Shown here: in pieces, positions 1 through 6,007 of the stretch
Numbering within the stretch: position 1 is the first letter of the stretch
Layout: each line of letters opens with the position of its first letter
Assembly (NCBI GenBank): GCA_016267585.1
Contig: JACQUT010000173.1
Span: forward strand, 1-7,725
Direction: 5' to 3'
From: Cyanobacteria bacterium NC_groundwater_1444_Ag_S-0.65um_54_12
GTDB taxonomy: Bacteria > Cyanobacteriota > Sericytochromatia > S15B-MN24 > VGJW01
Length of the DNA stretch: 7,725 bases
Program-made: the position numbers and the translations under genes
The notes under the pieces: model-generated
The model's input: only the letters and a program-made list of their open reading frames with translations
Told to the model about the DNA's origin: nothing
The model's database searches: none

Positions 1-8
1 CAACGGGC

Positions 9-464
9 ATGGGAGATCTCGCTACGATTGCGCCAGGGCAAAAGCTTCAGCTGAAAGGTAAGAGCTATCGCGTAAAGGAGGTGGTTAATAAATCCAACAC
101 TTATCGAGAAGATCGTTCCAGTAATAACTTGCCGTGTAATTGGAGGATTGGTTGGAACGCTCGTGACTTTACGCGTTGCGACGAAAACGAAAGAAATGGG
201 ACGATCATGGGTGGTACACTAGGAGCCTTGATAGGATTGTTTTCTGGTATTACGAAGTATCCGAATCCGGGACAATTATCCTTCAAGAGTGCCATCAAGA
301 CGATAGGAGGGCAAGGTCTAGCTGGTTTAGTTATTGGTGCTGTTACATTGCGGGCTATTGTTAGATGGCGTGAGCGAGGAGGTGGTTATCGCCCAATTGA
401 ACCAGATTATGGAAGGCTAGAGCAGCTGGAAGATTTGGGCAAAATCGCCCGACAACTTAACTAA
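9..464 (+). CDS. Small glycine-rich membrane protein of unknown function; N-terminal reading frame doubtful
   Basis: I do not recognise this gene. The longest open frame gives 151 residues. Its second half looks genuine: glycine-rich hydrophobic stretches GGTLGALIGLFSGI (about residues 68-81) and GLAGLVIGAVTLRAIVRW (about 103-120), then a charged tail ending LGKIARQLN. Its first half does not look genuine: residues about 32-65 are rich in Arg, Asn, Trp and Cys, typical of a wrong frame. Over about 88-213 the next frame (codons at 88, 91...) reads a hydrophobic segment, RVIGGLVGTLVTLRV, resembling the second hydrophobic stretch. Joining the two frames with one extra G near 196-198 gives a continuous membrane protein starting NPTLIEKIVP just after a strong ribosome site. 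The gene may therefore be a frameshifted pseudogene, contain a sequence error, or start outside the window, since this frame is open to the left edge. The region is visibly AT-richer than its neighbours. Confidence 0.4.
   Translation: MGDLATIAPGQKLQLKGKSYRVKEVVNKSNTYREDRSSNNLPCNWRIGWNARDFTRCDENERNGTIMGGTLGALIGLFSGITKYPNPGQLSFKSAIKTIGGQGLAGLVIGAVTLRAIVRWRERGGGYRPIEPDYGRLEQLEDLGKIARQLN
74..82 (+). promoter_or_regulatory. Strong Shine-Dalgarno sequence inside the first open frame
   Basis: AAAGGAGGT is a near-perfect anti-SD complement. Six bases after GGAGG comes ATA (88-90), not ATG, in the frame that encodes the hydrophobic segment NPTLIEKIVP... No ATG, GTG or TTG in that frame sits at a workable distance. 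This supports a real start at 88 (AUA, or a mutated or misread ATG) rather than at 9. A perfect SD can also occur by chance inside coding sequence. Confidence 0.4.
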
Positions 465-554
465 GAATACCCTCTTCCCGCTGATCCTCAGACTCACGCA
501 GCGGGCAGGAAAATCCGCCTCGACCCTTCGATTTTCAGCAGCCTGCTAACTCTA

Positions 555-568
555 GCAAGATCGCTTGC
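555..568. repeat. Short inverted repeat overlapping the -35 box (possible operator)
   Basis: GCAAG-ATCG-CTTGC has five-base arms and a four-base spacer, and ends within the TTGCAA -35 element. Its position in front of a DUF4160-DUF2442 pair would suit autoregulation by the basic-tailed DUF2442 protein. The arms are short enough to be chance. Confidence 0.25.
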
Positions 569-593
569 AAAACCCAGTATAGTAGGTTATGAT
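565..593 (+). promoter_or_regulatory. Sigma70-type promoter for the DUF4160 operon
   Basis: TTGCAA (565-570) and TATGAT (588-593) are separated by exactly 17 bases, each matching the consensus in five of six positions. A start of transcription about seven bases after the -10 box falls near 600, on the GTG start codon at 599. The transcript would be leaderless or nearly so, which fits the lack of a convincing ribosome site before 599. The promoter could serve the whole co-directional run down to the transketolase. Confidence 0.5.
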
Positions 594-598
594 GCATC

Positions 599-901
599 GT
601 GCCCGTAGTCGTTAAACAAGGCCAAATCACGGTAGAAGTGCTCACTCGAGACGAGCATCCGCCACACCACGTTCATGCCAAGAACAAGCAGGCGGGCTGG
701 AAGATCCGGATCTTTATCGGGGAAAGCATTGAGTACTGGGACACCTTGGCAGGTAATCCACGGCTACCGGAGATCTATGCCGTGATTGATCTGGTGATCG
801 CCCACCACGAGAGGGCTTGTGAACTCTGGAACAGCATGGCAAAGGGCAACATCGTACGGTGGGGCTATTCGGCGGAGGTGACACATGGTTCAGGTGATTA
901 G
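599..901 (+). CDS. DUF4160 family protein (possible toxin-antitoxin-like partner)
   Basis: This 100-residue protein matches the DUF4160 pattern: a short beta start (VVVKQGQITVEVL), the family signature EHPPHHVHAK at residues 19-28, and a C-terminal helix with IDLVIAHHERACELWNSM (63-80). The family is small and cytosolic with no settled biochemical function. It commonly lies beside DUF2442 genes, as here, and such pairs are candidate toxin-antitoxin modules; that role is an inference. GTG at 599 is the only plausible start, because the frame has a stop (TGA) at 590-592 and the nearby ATGs at 589 and 592 are out of frame. No good ribosome site precedes it, but a promoter places the transcript start close to the GTG. 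Its 3' end overlaps the next gene by 17 bases, which suggests translational coupling. Family call is confident, function is not. Confidence 0.85.
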   Translation: MPVVVKQGQITVEVLTRDEHPPHHVHAKNKQAGWKIRIFIGESIEYWDTLAGNPRLPEIYAVIDLVIAHHERACELWNSMAKGNIVRWGYSAEVTHGSGD

Positions 902-1322
902 GCCCACGGAAGCGGACTTGGTTCGGGGAAAAGAAGCCGGTGAGCGGGCCAAACGTGAATACCCTACGGCGATCGATGTTACTTTCATGAAGGCATCTGG
1001 CCTTTTGGTTCTGACCCTGGCTACCGGCGTTTCCATATCCATCCCGCTTTCCTTTATTGAAGAGTTGCGAGACTTGGAACCAGAGATGCTGGACGAGTTG
1101 GAGATCGACCTCGGCGGCAAGGGAGTCGTCCTGGAGAGCACCGATGTTCACATTTCGGTGGAGGGCCTTGTGCTGGACGCCCTTGGTGCGCCTGGCTGGA
1201 AGAAGGCCATCAGGGCTCACCTCTTGAGGGAGGTGGCCGGTATCCGGAGTGAGCGAAAAGCCGCTGCCGCTCGGGAAAATGGAAAGAAGGGCGGTCGTCC
1301 GAAGAAGGCCACAAACGGGTGA
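885..1322 (+). CDS. DUF2442 family protein with basic AT-hook-like C-terminus
   Basis: The 145-residue product carries a DUF2442-type domain at about residues 27-101: the strand TFMKASGLLVLTLATGVSISIPL, then the family-like end GKGVVLESTDVHISVEGLVLDALG. The tail (about 118-145) is strongly basic, with ARENGKKGGRPKK; GGRPKK resembles an AT-hook and could contact DNA. The function of the family is unsettled. Paired with DUF4160 it could be the antitoxin and autoregulator, which is inference. The ATG at 885 is well supported: GGAGGTGA at 874-881 leaves six bases between GGAGG and the start. The start lies inside the preceding gene and the stop is only 20 bases before the aminotransferase ATG, so all are probably co-transcribed. 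Confidence 0.85.
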   Translation: MVQVIRPTEADLVRGKEAGERAKREYPTAIDVTFMKASGLLVLTLATGVSISIPLSFIEELRDLEPEMLDELEIDLGGKGVVLESTDVHISVEGLVLDALGAPGWKKAIRAHLLREVAGIRSERKAAAARENGKKGGRPKKATNG

Positions 1323-1342
1323 TTGGCGTCTCTGGTGACACG

Positions 1343-2551
1343 ATGACTGTGGCTCAGAAAACCTTTGCCGAACGCTTGGCATTACTTGGAACCGAAACGG
1401 CTTTTGCAGTTTCGGCCGAAGCTGCTGCGCATGCCGCCAAGGGATATAAGGTTTATCCCTTTCACTTGGGCGATCTGAACTTGCCCACGCCAGCCAACAT
1501 CATAGAAGCCACCATCAAGGCCATGCGCGACGGGAAGACCGGATACTGCCCCAATTACGGCATCCCGCAATTGCGAGAAGTCTTGGCGACGGATATCAAT
1601 CGCACGCATGGCACTAACTACACCATGGCCAATGTCGCCATTCAACCTGGTGGCAAGCCGGTCATCAACAAATTCTTCCTGGCTTTGCTAAATCCTGGTG
1701 ACGAAGTGCTCTATCCTAACCCCGGTTATCCCATTTACGAATCGCAAATTGAGTTCCTGGGTGGCAAGGCGGTTCCTTATGGTTACTGCGAAGGTGACAA
1801 GAATTTCGAGATGTTGCTAGACGATCTCGAAGGTGCCATCACTGCACGAACGCGCTTTCTGGTCTTCAACAATCTGCAAAACCCGACCGGGGCAGTATCT
1901 TCGCGCGCGGAGCTGCAGCGGGTGGCGGAGTTGGCCTGCAAGTACGATTTGTGGGTACTTTGCGATGAAGCCTATTTCGACATCAGCTATGAGGACGCTG
2001 CCGAATCGCTGGTCAGCTTTCCTGGCATGGCAGAGCGTTGCGTGATTCTCTATACATTCTCCAAGAAATTCGCGATGACGGGATGGCGTCTCGGTGCCGC
2101 CATCGGCCCCAAAGCGGTAATAGATGTCATCGCCAAACTCAGCGTCAACGACGAATCATGCAGCAACCATTTTATCCAGTATGGCGCAATCGAAGCCCTT
2201 ACAGGCGATCAGATCGGCCCGCGGCAAATCATCCAAATTTTGCAGGAACGTCGCGATCATGCGGTGGCTATCCTCGACGGCATGGCGGGAGTGCATTGCT
2301 TCAAACCAAATGCGACCTTTTATCTCTTCCCTAACGTAACGCAAGCCATGAAATGCAAAGGCATAACGAGCTATGATGAGTTCCGCCTGCAGGCGCTAGA
2401 GCAAACTGGCGTATCATTTTGCACTCGCTTGCATTTTGGACGAGCCCGGCCCGGGGAGACAGAACGCTATATTCGCTTGGCCTACTCCGGGATAGACGTA
2501 GCACAAATCGCAGAGGGGCTAGCTAAATTCCAGCAGTTTATCGAAAACTAA
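1343..2551 (+). CDS. Class I/II PLP-dependent aminotransferase (aspartate aminotransferase fold)
   Basis: A cytosolic fold-type I aminotransferase that moves an amino group between an amino acid and a 2-oxo acid through pyridoxal phosphate. The 402 residues match the family's usual length of about 400. Visible motifs are GYCPNYGIPQLREVLA (68-83), PNPGYPIYE (125-133), NPTG (180-183) contacting the cofactor region, DEAY with the pyridine-binding Asp208 and Tyr211, SKKFAMTGWRLG with the Schiff-base Lys241 and Arg249, and YIRLAYS with Arg378 as the likely carboxylate-binding arginine. I chose ATG 1343 because GGTGA (1334-1338) precedes it and the protein then begins with the usual helix. A GTG at 1319, overlapping the previous stop, would add eight residues. 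The subfamily has no tell-tale signature, so the substrate is unknown. The gene is followed after 18 bases by a transketolase, probably in one operon. Confidence 0.92.
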   Translation: MTVAQKTFAERLALLGTETAFAVSAEAAAHAAKGYKVYPFHLGDLNLPTPANIIEATIKAMRDGKTGYCPNYGIPQLREVLATDINRTHGTNYTMANVAIQPGGKPVINKFFLALLNPGDEVLYPNPGYPIYESQIEFLGGKAVPYGYCEGDKNFEMLLDDLEGAITARTRFLVFNNLQNPTGAVSSRAELQRVAELACKYDLWVLCDEAYFDISYEDAAESLVSFPGMAERCVILYTFSKKFAMTGWRLGAAIGPKAVIDVIAKLSVNDESCSNHFIQYGAIEALTGDQIGPRQIIQILQERRDHAVAILDGMAGVHCFKPNATFYLFPNVTQAMKCKGITSYDEFRLQALEQTGVSFCTRLHFGRARPGETERYIRLAYSGIDVAQIAEGLAKFQQFIEN

Positions 2552-2553
2552 TA

Positions 2554-2560
2554 GAGGGGA
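2554..2560 (+). promoter_or_regulatory. Ribosome binding site deciding the transketolase start
   Basis: GAGGGGA lies nine bases before ATG 2570 and directly touches an in-frame TTG at 2561. The spacing therefore favours the ATG over the TTG. It begins at the end of tandem stops (TAATAG, 2549-2554) of the aminotransferase, as expected for coupled translation. Confidence 0.6.
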
Positions 2561-2569
2561 TTGCCACCA

Positions 2570-4600
2570 ATGGGAATAATTGATACCAAGACAGGCAAGG
2601 AAAGCAAGCTAGACCAGCAACAGTTGATCGAAGCTGCGCGCGAGTTGCGAGCTGTCAACCTGATAAGTATTTATGCAGCGCGTTCGGGACATCCTGGCGG
2701 AACGCTGTCCATCATGGATATTGCCGCGGCGTTGTTCCTCAACGAGGCACGGCTCGATCCTGTGAATCCGGACTGGCCAGAACGTGATCGGATATTCTTT
2801 TCGACTGGCCATAAGGCGCCTGCGCTATACGTGGCACTGGCAAAAGCCGGTTTTTACACCTATGAGCAGGTAGTGACATTGCGCAAGCTGAACAGTCCTT
2901 TTCAGGGACACCCCCATGCGCCCTATTTGCCAGGTGTCGAGGTATCCAGCGGTTCATTGGGACAGGGCCTGGGCATAGCTGTGGGCTGTGCTTTAGCGGG
3001 CAAGCTTGATGCCAAGAACTATCGCGTCTATTGCATAATGGGCGATGGCGAACAACAAGAAGGTAGCATCTGGGAGGCTGCCATGTCCGCCGGCCAGTTC
3101 AAACTAGCTAATTTGTGCGCCATCATCGATCGTAATCGGCTGCAAATAGACGGTTGGGTCAAGGACGTGATGAACGTCGAACCGCTGGCCGATAAATACC
3201 GCGCCTTCAATTGGCAGGTAATCGAGATCGACGGTCATGACATGGGTGCCATTCTGGCAGCTTTTGCTCAAGCCCGTGCCACCAAAGATCAGCCCACGGT
3301 GATCATCGCCGATACCATCAAGGGTAAAGGCGTTTCCTTCATGGAAGATCAGGCCAGCTGGCACGGCGTTCCGCCTAAAGATGACGCGCAATTTGCACGA
3401 GCCCTCGCAGATATTGCATGCCCAGCGCTGGGGCCAGATCGCGTAAAGGAACTATTTGCTGCCGCCAAGCAATATCAGCAAAAAATTGAACAAACCCTGG
3501 AAACCGAGCAACCTGCCTTTTCGCGCAGTTACTGGTGGAACGCGGCAGCGGATATGAAGGTAGAGATGGAGCCAACGCGCTTCGGGTTTGGACGCTGCCT
3601 GGCACGTATTGGCAATGACCCGCGTATCGTGCCTATCCATGCCGACATCTCGGGTTCCATCAAGATCACCGATTTCGAGCAAGCTCAGCCAGAACGGCTG
3701 CAGCGGGTGATAAGCGTCGGCATTGCCGAGCAGAACATGATGCAGGTAGCCGCGGGGCTTGCGCTGGAAGGCAAAATCCCCGTTACTGGAACCTATGGCG
3801 TATTTGCTTCAGGCCGGCCGTGGGATCAGCTCAGAACTACCATCTGTTACGATAAATTGAATGTCAAGATTGCCGGTGCCCATGGCGGAATTTCGGTCGG
3901 AGCCGATGGGGCTACGCACCAGGCACTCGAGGAAATCCCGCTGATGGCAATTTTGCCTAATATGACGCTCTTTGTGCCATGCGATGCGGTGGAGACCGAT
4001 CGTATCTGTGAAATCGCTTTCCTGGAAGTCAAAGGACCAGCTTATGTTCGCTTTGCTAGAGAAGCGACGCCAATCGTTACCAGTAAGCATACTCCCTTGG
4101 TATTCGGCAAAGCCAACGTTATTCGCTACCGCGGTTCTGCCACTCGCTTCGTGGATGCTTTCGAAACAATACTGGCAAGCGAATATCAATCCGAGAAAGA
4201 AGACCTCTCGCTCTTGGCTTGCGGGCCCATGGTGCCGGAAGCCATGCGTGCTGCCTGCATACTGAAAGAAGAGTTCGATCTAGCAGTGCGGGTGCTGAAC
4301 TTCCATACGCTAAAACCAATAGATCGTGCAGCGATCATTGGTGCGGTAAAAGAAACCGGGGTGGTGATCACCTGTGAAGAACATCAAAAAGGTGGTTTTG
4401 GTGGCATCGTGGCTTCCGTGATCAATCTGGAACGCGACTACAAGACTCCATTGCTTTTCGACATGATCGGTGTGGAGGACCGTTTTGGCGAATCAGGCGG
4501 ACCTTGGGAACTGATGAAGAAGCTCGGCCTCACGGCTGAACATATCGCCACCAAAGCAAGACGCCTGGCCGCCAAGAAACCCCAGCTATTGAGCACCTGA
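2570..4600 (+). CDS. tkt: Transketolase, full-length with fused N- and C-terminal halves
   Basis: A thiamine diphosphate enzyme that transfers two-carbon ketol units between sugar phosphates in the pentose phosphate or Calvin pathway. The 676 residues are near the usual 660-680. The N-terminal half has SGHPGG (39-44), TGHKAP (79-84), GHPH (113-116), SGSLGQG (127-133), the cofactor motif GDGEQQEG (158-165) with Asn189 about 30 residues later, and WHGVPP (264-269). The pyrimidine-binding half has VGIAEQN with catalytic Glu387, TYGVFASGRPWDQ (408-420) and AHGGISVGADGATHQ (437-451). The C-terminal domain includes VLNFHTLKPID and TCEEHQKGGFGG. The wording (GDGEQQEGSIWEA, AEQNM) is closer to the archaeal and split two-subunit transketolases than to E. 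coli TktA (GDGCMMEG), yet both halves are in one chain. A 1-deoxyxylulose-phosphate synthase is less likely given AEQN and HGVPP. The true substrate could differ from standard pentoses. No active-site residue looks lost. Confidence 0.93.
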   Translation: MGIIDTKTGKESKLDQQQLIEAARELRAVNLISIYAARSGHPGGTLSIMDIAAALFLNEARLDPVNPDWPERDRIFFSTGHKAPALYVALAKAGFYTYEQVVTLRKLNSPFQGHPHAPYLPGVEVSSGSLGQGLGIAVGCALAGKLDAKNYRVYCIMGDGEQQEGSIWEAAMSAGQFKLANLCAIIDRNRLQIDGWVKDVMNVEPLADKYRAFNWQVIEIDGHDMGAILAAFAQARATKDQPTVIIADTIKGKGVSFMEDQASWHGVPPKDDAQFARALADIACPALGPDRVKELFAAAKQYQQKIEQTLETEQPAFSRSYWWNAAADMKVEMEPTRFGFGRCLARIGNDPRIVPIHADISGSIKITDFEQAQPERLQRVISVGIAEQNMMQVAAGLALEGKIPVTGTYGVFASGRPWDQLRTTICYDKLNVKIAGAHGGISVGADGATHQALEEIPLMAILPNMTLFVPCDAVETDRICEIAFLEVKGPAYVRFAREATPIVTSKHTPLVFGKANVIRYRGSATRFVDAFETILASEYQSEKEDLSLLACGPMVPEAMRAACILKEEFDLAVRVLNFHTLKPIDRAAIIGAVKETGVVITCEEHQKGGFGGIVASVINLERDYKTPLLFDMIGVEDRFGESGGPWELMKKLGLTAEHIATKARRLAAKKPQLLST

Positions 4601-4617
4601 CCACCTGCCTCACTGGT

Positions 4618-5049
4618 TTGCCTTTGAAGAAACCTGGATTTGTAGCTCTGGCCGCAGTAGCGAGCCTCTGGGGCTTGCTGGAATGGTTAGGCTTGCGGGC
4701 GACCACCAGGCGGGAGCGACCAACGAAGGATAGCCAGGCAACTACCAAAGGTGAGATCTGGCTCGAACAGGTAGCCGCTAACTGGATATTATGGGTGAAC
4801 ATCGCACTGTCGCCCGGAATGGCGATATGGCTGTTAATAGAAGGGCCGAATTATCGGGAAGTTCGTTCAGCCATCACCCAACCAAACGACCACTCCACTC
4901 TGGCCTTTTTCCTGCCGATTGGTTTGCCTGGAACTTATCGTTTCTGGGTTATTGCGTCACGACGGCGAACCGAAAGCGTTCGTACCCTCACTAAAAAGCT
5001 TGGCCATGCTCGAGCGGCCGGAGAATTCTCCGTAACTGATAGCTCTTGA
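4618..5049 (+). CDS. Small predicted membrane protein of unknown function
   Basis: I do not recognise this 143-residue protein. Three hydrophobic stretches are visible: FVALAAVASLWGLLEWLGL (8-26), WILWVNIALSPGMAIWLLI (56-74) and a weaker LAFFLPIGLPGTYRFWVIA (95-113). Between the first two lies a charged loop with TTRRERPTKDSQ, and after the third comes a basic RRR. The pattern suits an inner-membrane protein. The start is uncertain: TTG 4618 follows the transketolase stop by 17 bases and a second TTG lies at 4624, and neither has a clear ribosome site. It could be translated by coupling to the transketolase. The coherent hydrophobic layout argues for a real gene, and no better frame exists on either strand here. 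Confidence 0.5.
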   Translation: MPLKKPGFVALAAVASLWGLLEWLGLRATTRRERPTKDSQATTKGEIWLEQVAANWILWVNIALSPGMAIWLLIEGPNYREVRSAITQPNDHSTLAFFLPIGLPGTYRFWVIASRRRTESVRTLTKKLGHARAAGEFSVTDSS

Positions 5050-5243
5050 CATTTCGCGTGGCACGCTGGAGACAGCGCCCATCATTACAGCCGGTTTGGC
5101 CGGACTGCTCGATACCAGTTAGCTTCCCAGCATCAAGACAATAAAGCTAGCCTTGCCACAGCTCGGAGTAAACGGACACTAAGTAGGAGCGAAGCCGGCT
5201 GATATGACTTGCTTGGTAACTGGCACGGCTTCTAAGCTTGAGC

Positions 5244-5250
5244 GGGAGGT
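5244..5250 (+). promoter_or_regulatory. Ribosome binding site fixing the lipoprotein start at GTG 5258
   Basis: GGGAGGT lies seven bases before GTG 5258. An upstream in-frame ATG at 5204 would add 18 residues and bury the signal peptide behind a non-signal-like stretch (TCLVTGTASKLERE), so GTG is preferred. I see no convincing promoter in the preceding 5050-5243; TTGACA at 5046-5051 has no matching -10 box. Confidence 0.65.
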
Positions 5251-5257
5251 TGCTATC

Positions 5258-5815
5258 GTGATCTGGAAGCAGGGTGCAATCGCAGTGGCGATTGCTACGA
5301 TGGTCGGTTGTGGAAGTTCGCCCGTGCTTACGGGAATGCCTACTAATATCAGCCCCGAAACAAATCTGGCGGTACCGCCAGAAGATGCCAGTACAGAGCC
5401 AAGAGGCGATTTGCCGTCCGAGGAACTCAAAGGACAAGTGCCGCCAAAGTTAAGTCCCAAAGAAGCAGAACGTCTGATTACCGAGGAGCCGGCTGCAACA
5501 GAGAGCCAAGCTGTGACGGATCAGGAGCTTGGCATACCAGGTGAAGTCTCGGCAGCTCCGACACGCCAGGTACAACAATTAGGTAGAGGCGGTCGCGGCG
5601 GCGGCTGGGGTGGACGCTGGGGTGGCGGTGGCTGGCGCGGCGGCGGCTGGGGACGCTGGCATCCGTCTTATTGGCGGTATTGGAGCGCCTATCCAACATT
5701 CCGTGGTTTCTACCCTGTAGTCTACGGCGGTTCTTCGGCTTATGTGCCCTACTGCATTGAGAGCACAACTGGTGAACTGGTGCCTTGCATCGATGGAGGT
5801 TATCTTACCTACTGA
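5258..5815 (+). CDS. Putative lipoprotein with Gly/Trp/Arg-rich tract
   Basis: I do not recognise a family. The 185-residue product starts with a lipoprotein-like signal peptide, MIWKQGAIAVAIATMVGC, with the acceptor Cys at residue 18 after the lipobox MVGC. It is therefore likely exported and lipid-anchored. Residues about 19-105 are Pro/Glu/Thr/Ser-rich and probably disordered, with several acidic patches. Residues about 109-135 form a low-complexity tract of Gly with interspersed Trp and Arg (GGGWGGRWGGGG style). The end is aromatic (HPSYWRYWSAYPTFRGFYPVVYG) and has two Cys, 156 and 167, in YCIESTTGELVPC, which could form a disulfide. The layout resembles surface-exposed or wall-contacting small proteins, but no function can be named. 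It runs convergent to the transglycosylase and is about 190 bases from it. Confidence 0.7.
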   Translation: MIWKQGAIAVAIATMVGCGSSPVLTGMPTNISPETNLAVPPEDASTEPRGDLPSEELKGQVPPKLSPKEAERLITEEPAATESQAVTDQELGIPGEVSAAPTRQVQQLGRGGRGGGWGGRWGGGGWRGGGWGRWHPSYWRYWSAYPTFRGFYPVVYGGSSAYVPYCIESTTGELVPCIDGGYLTY

Positions 5816-5824
5816 CCGACCTTT

Positions 5825-5838
5825 TGACAGTAATGTCA
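5825..5838. repeat. Short inverted repeat TGACA-N4-TGTCA
   Basis: Five-base arms with a four-base centre (GTAA), ten bases after the lipoprotein stop. There is no T-run after it on either strand, so it is a poor intrinsic terminator. It could be a protein-binding dyad or chance. Confidence 0.25.
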
Positions 5839-5863
5839 CGGGATTGAGAAGTTAACATCATGC

Positions 5864-6001
5864 TTCCGTGGCTGTGGTTATCGCCGTCGCCGATCCTCAT
5901 GGGCAAGATAGTCGCTAATCGCTGGCACAACCAGCATTTCCGGCGCTGGATTGCCAGTAACGATGCCCCGTTCGGCGACGGCAACAGCGACGGCCACGGA
6001 A
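5864..6001. repeat. Imperfect inverted repeat with 30-base arms between convergent genes
   Basis: Arm 5864-5893, beginning TTCCGTGGC and ending GCCGTCGCCGA, matches the reverse complement of 5972-6001 at 25 of 30 positions. Two mismatches become G-U pairs in either transcript. The 78-base interior holds two further small hairpins, GCTGG-CACAA-CCAGC (5921-5935) and CTGG-ATTG-CCAG (5946-5957). It fills almost the whole space between the lipoprotein stop and the transglycosylase stop. It may act as a two-way transcription stop or be a small mobile palindromic (MITE- or REP-like) element. I see no clear target duplication at its ends, and there is no U-run. Confidence 0.5.
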
Positions 6002-6007
6002 ACGCCG

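Noticed and set aside
477..505. CCCGCTG ... CAGCGGG hairpin after the first gene
   Set aside because: The seven-base stem has a 15-base loop and no T-run, so it is too weak to call a terminator.
714..1382. A 222-codon minus-strand open frame
   Set aside because: It is antisense to the DUF4160 and DUF2442 genes, and its translation is rich in Arg, Ser, Pro and Cys with no motif.
3809..4189. A 126-codon minus-strand open frame
   Set aside because: It is antisense to the well-supported transketolase, with no motif.
5046..5074. TTGACA as a promoter for the lipoprotein
   Set aside because: The hexamer matches the -35 consensus, but no acceptable -10 box lies 16-18 bases downstream.
5120..5149. 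TAGCTT ... AAGCTA inverted repeat before the lipoprotein
   Set aside because: Six-base arms with an 18-base loop and no tail; expected by chance.
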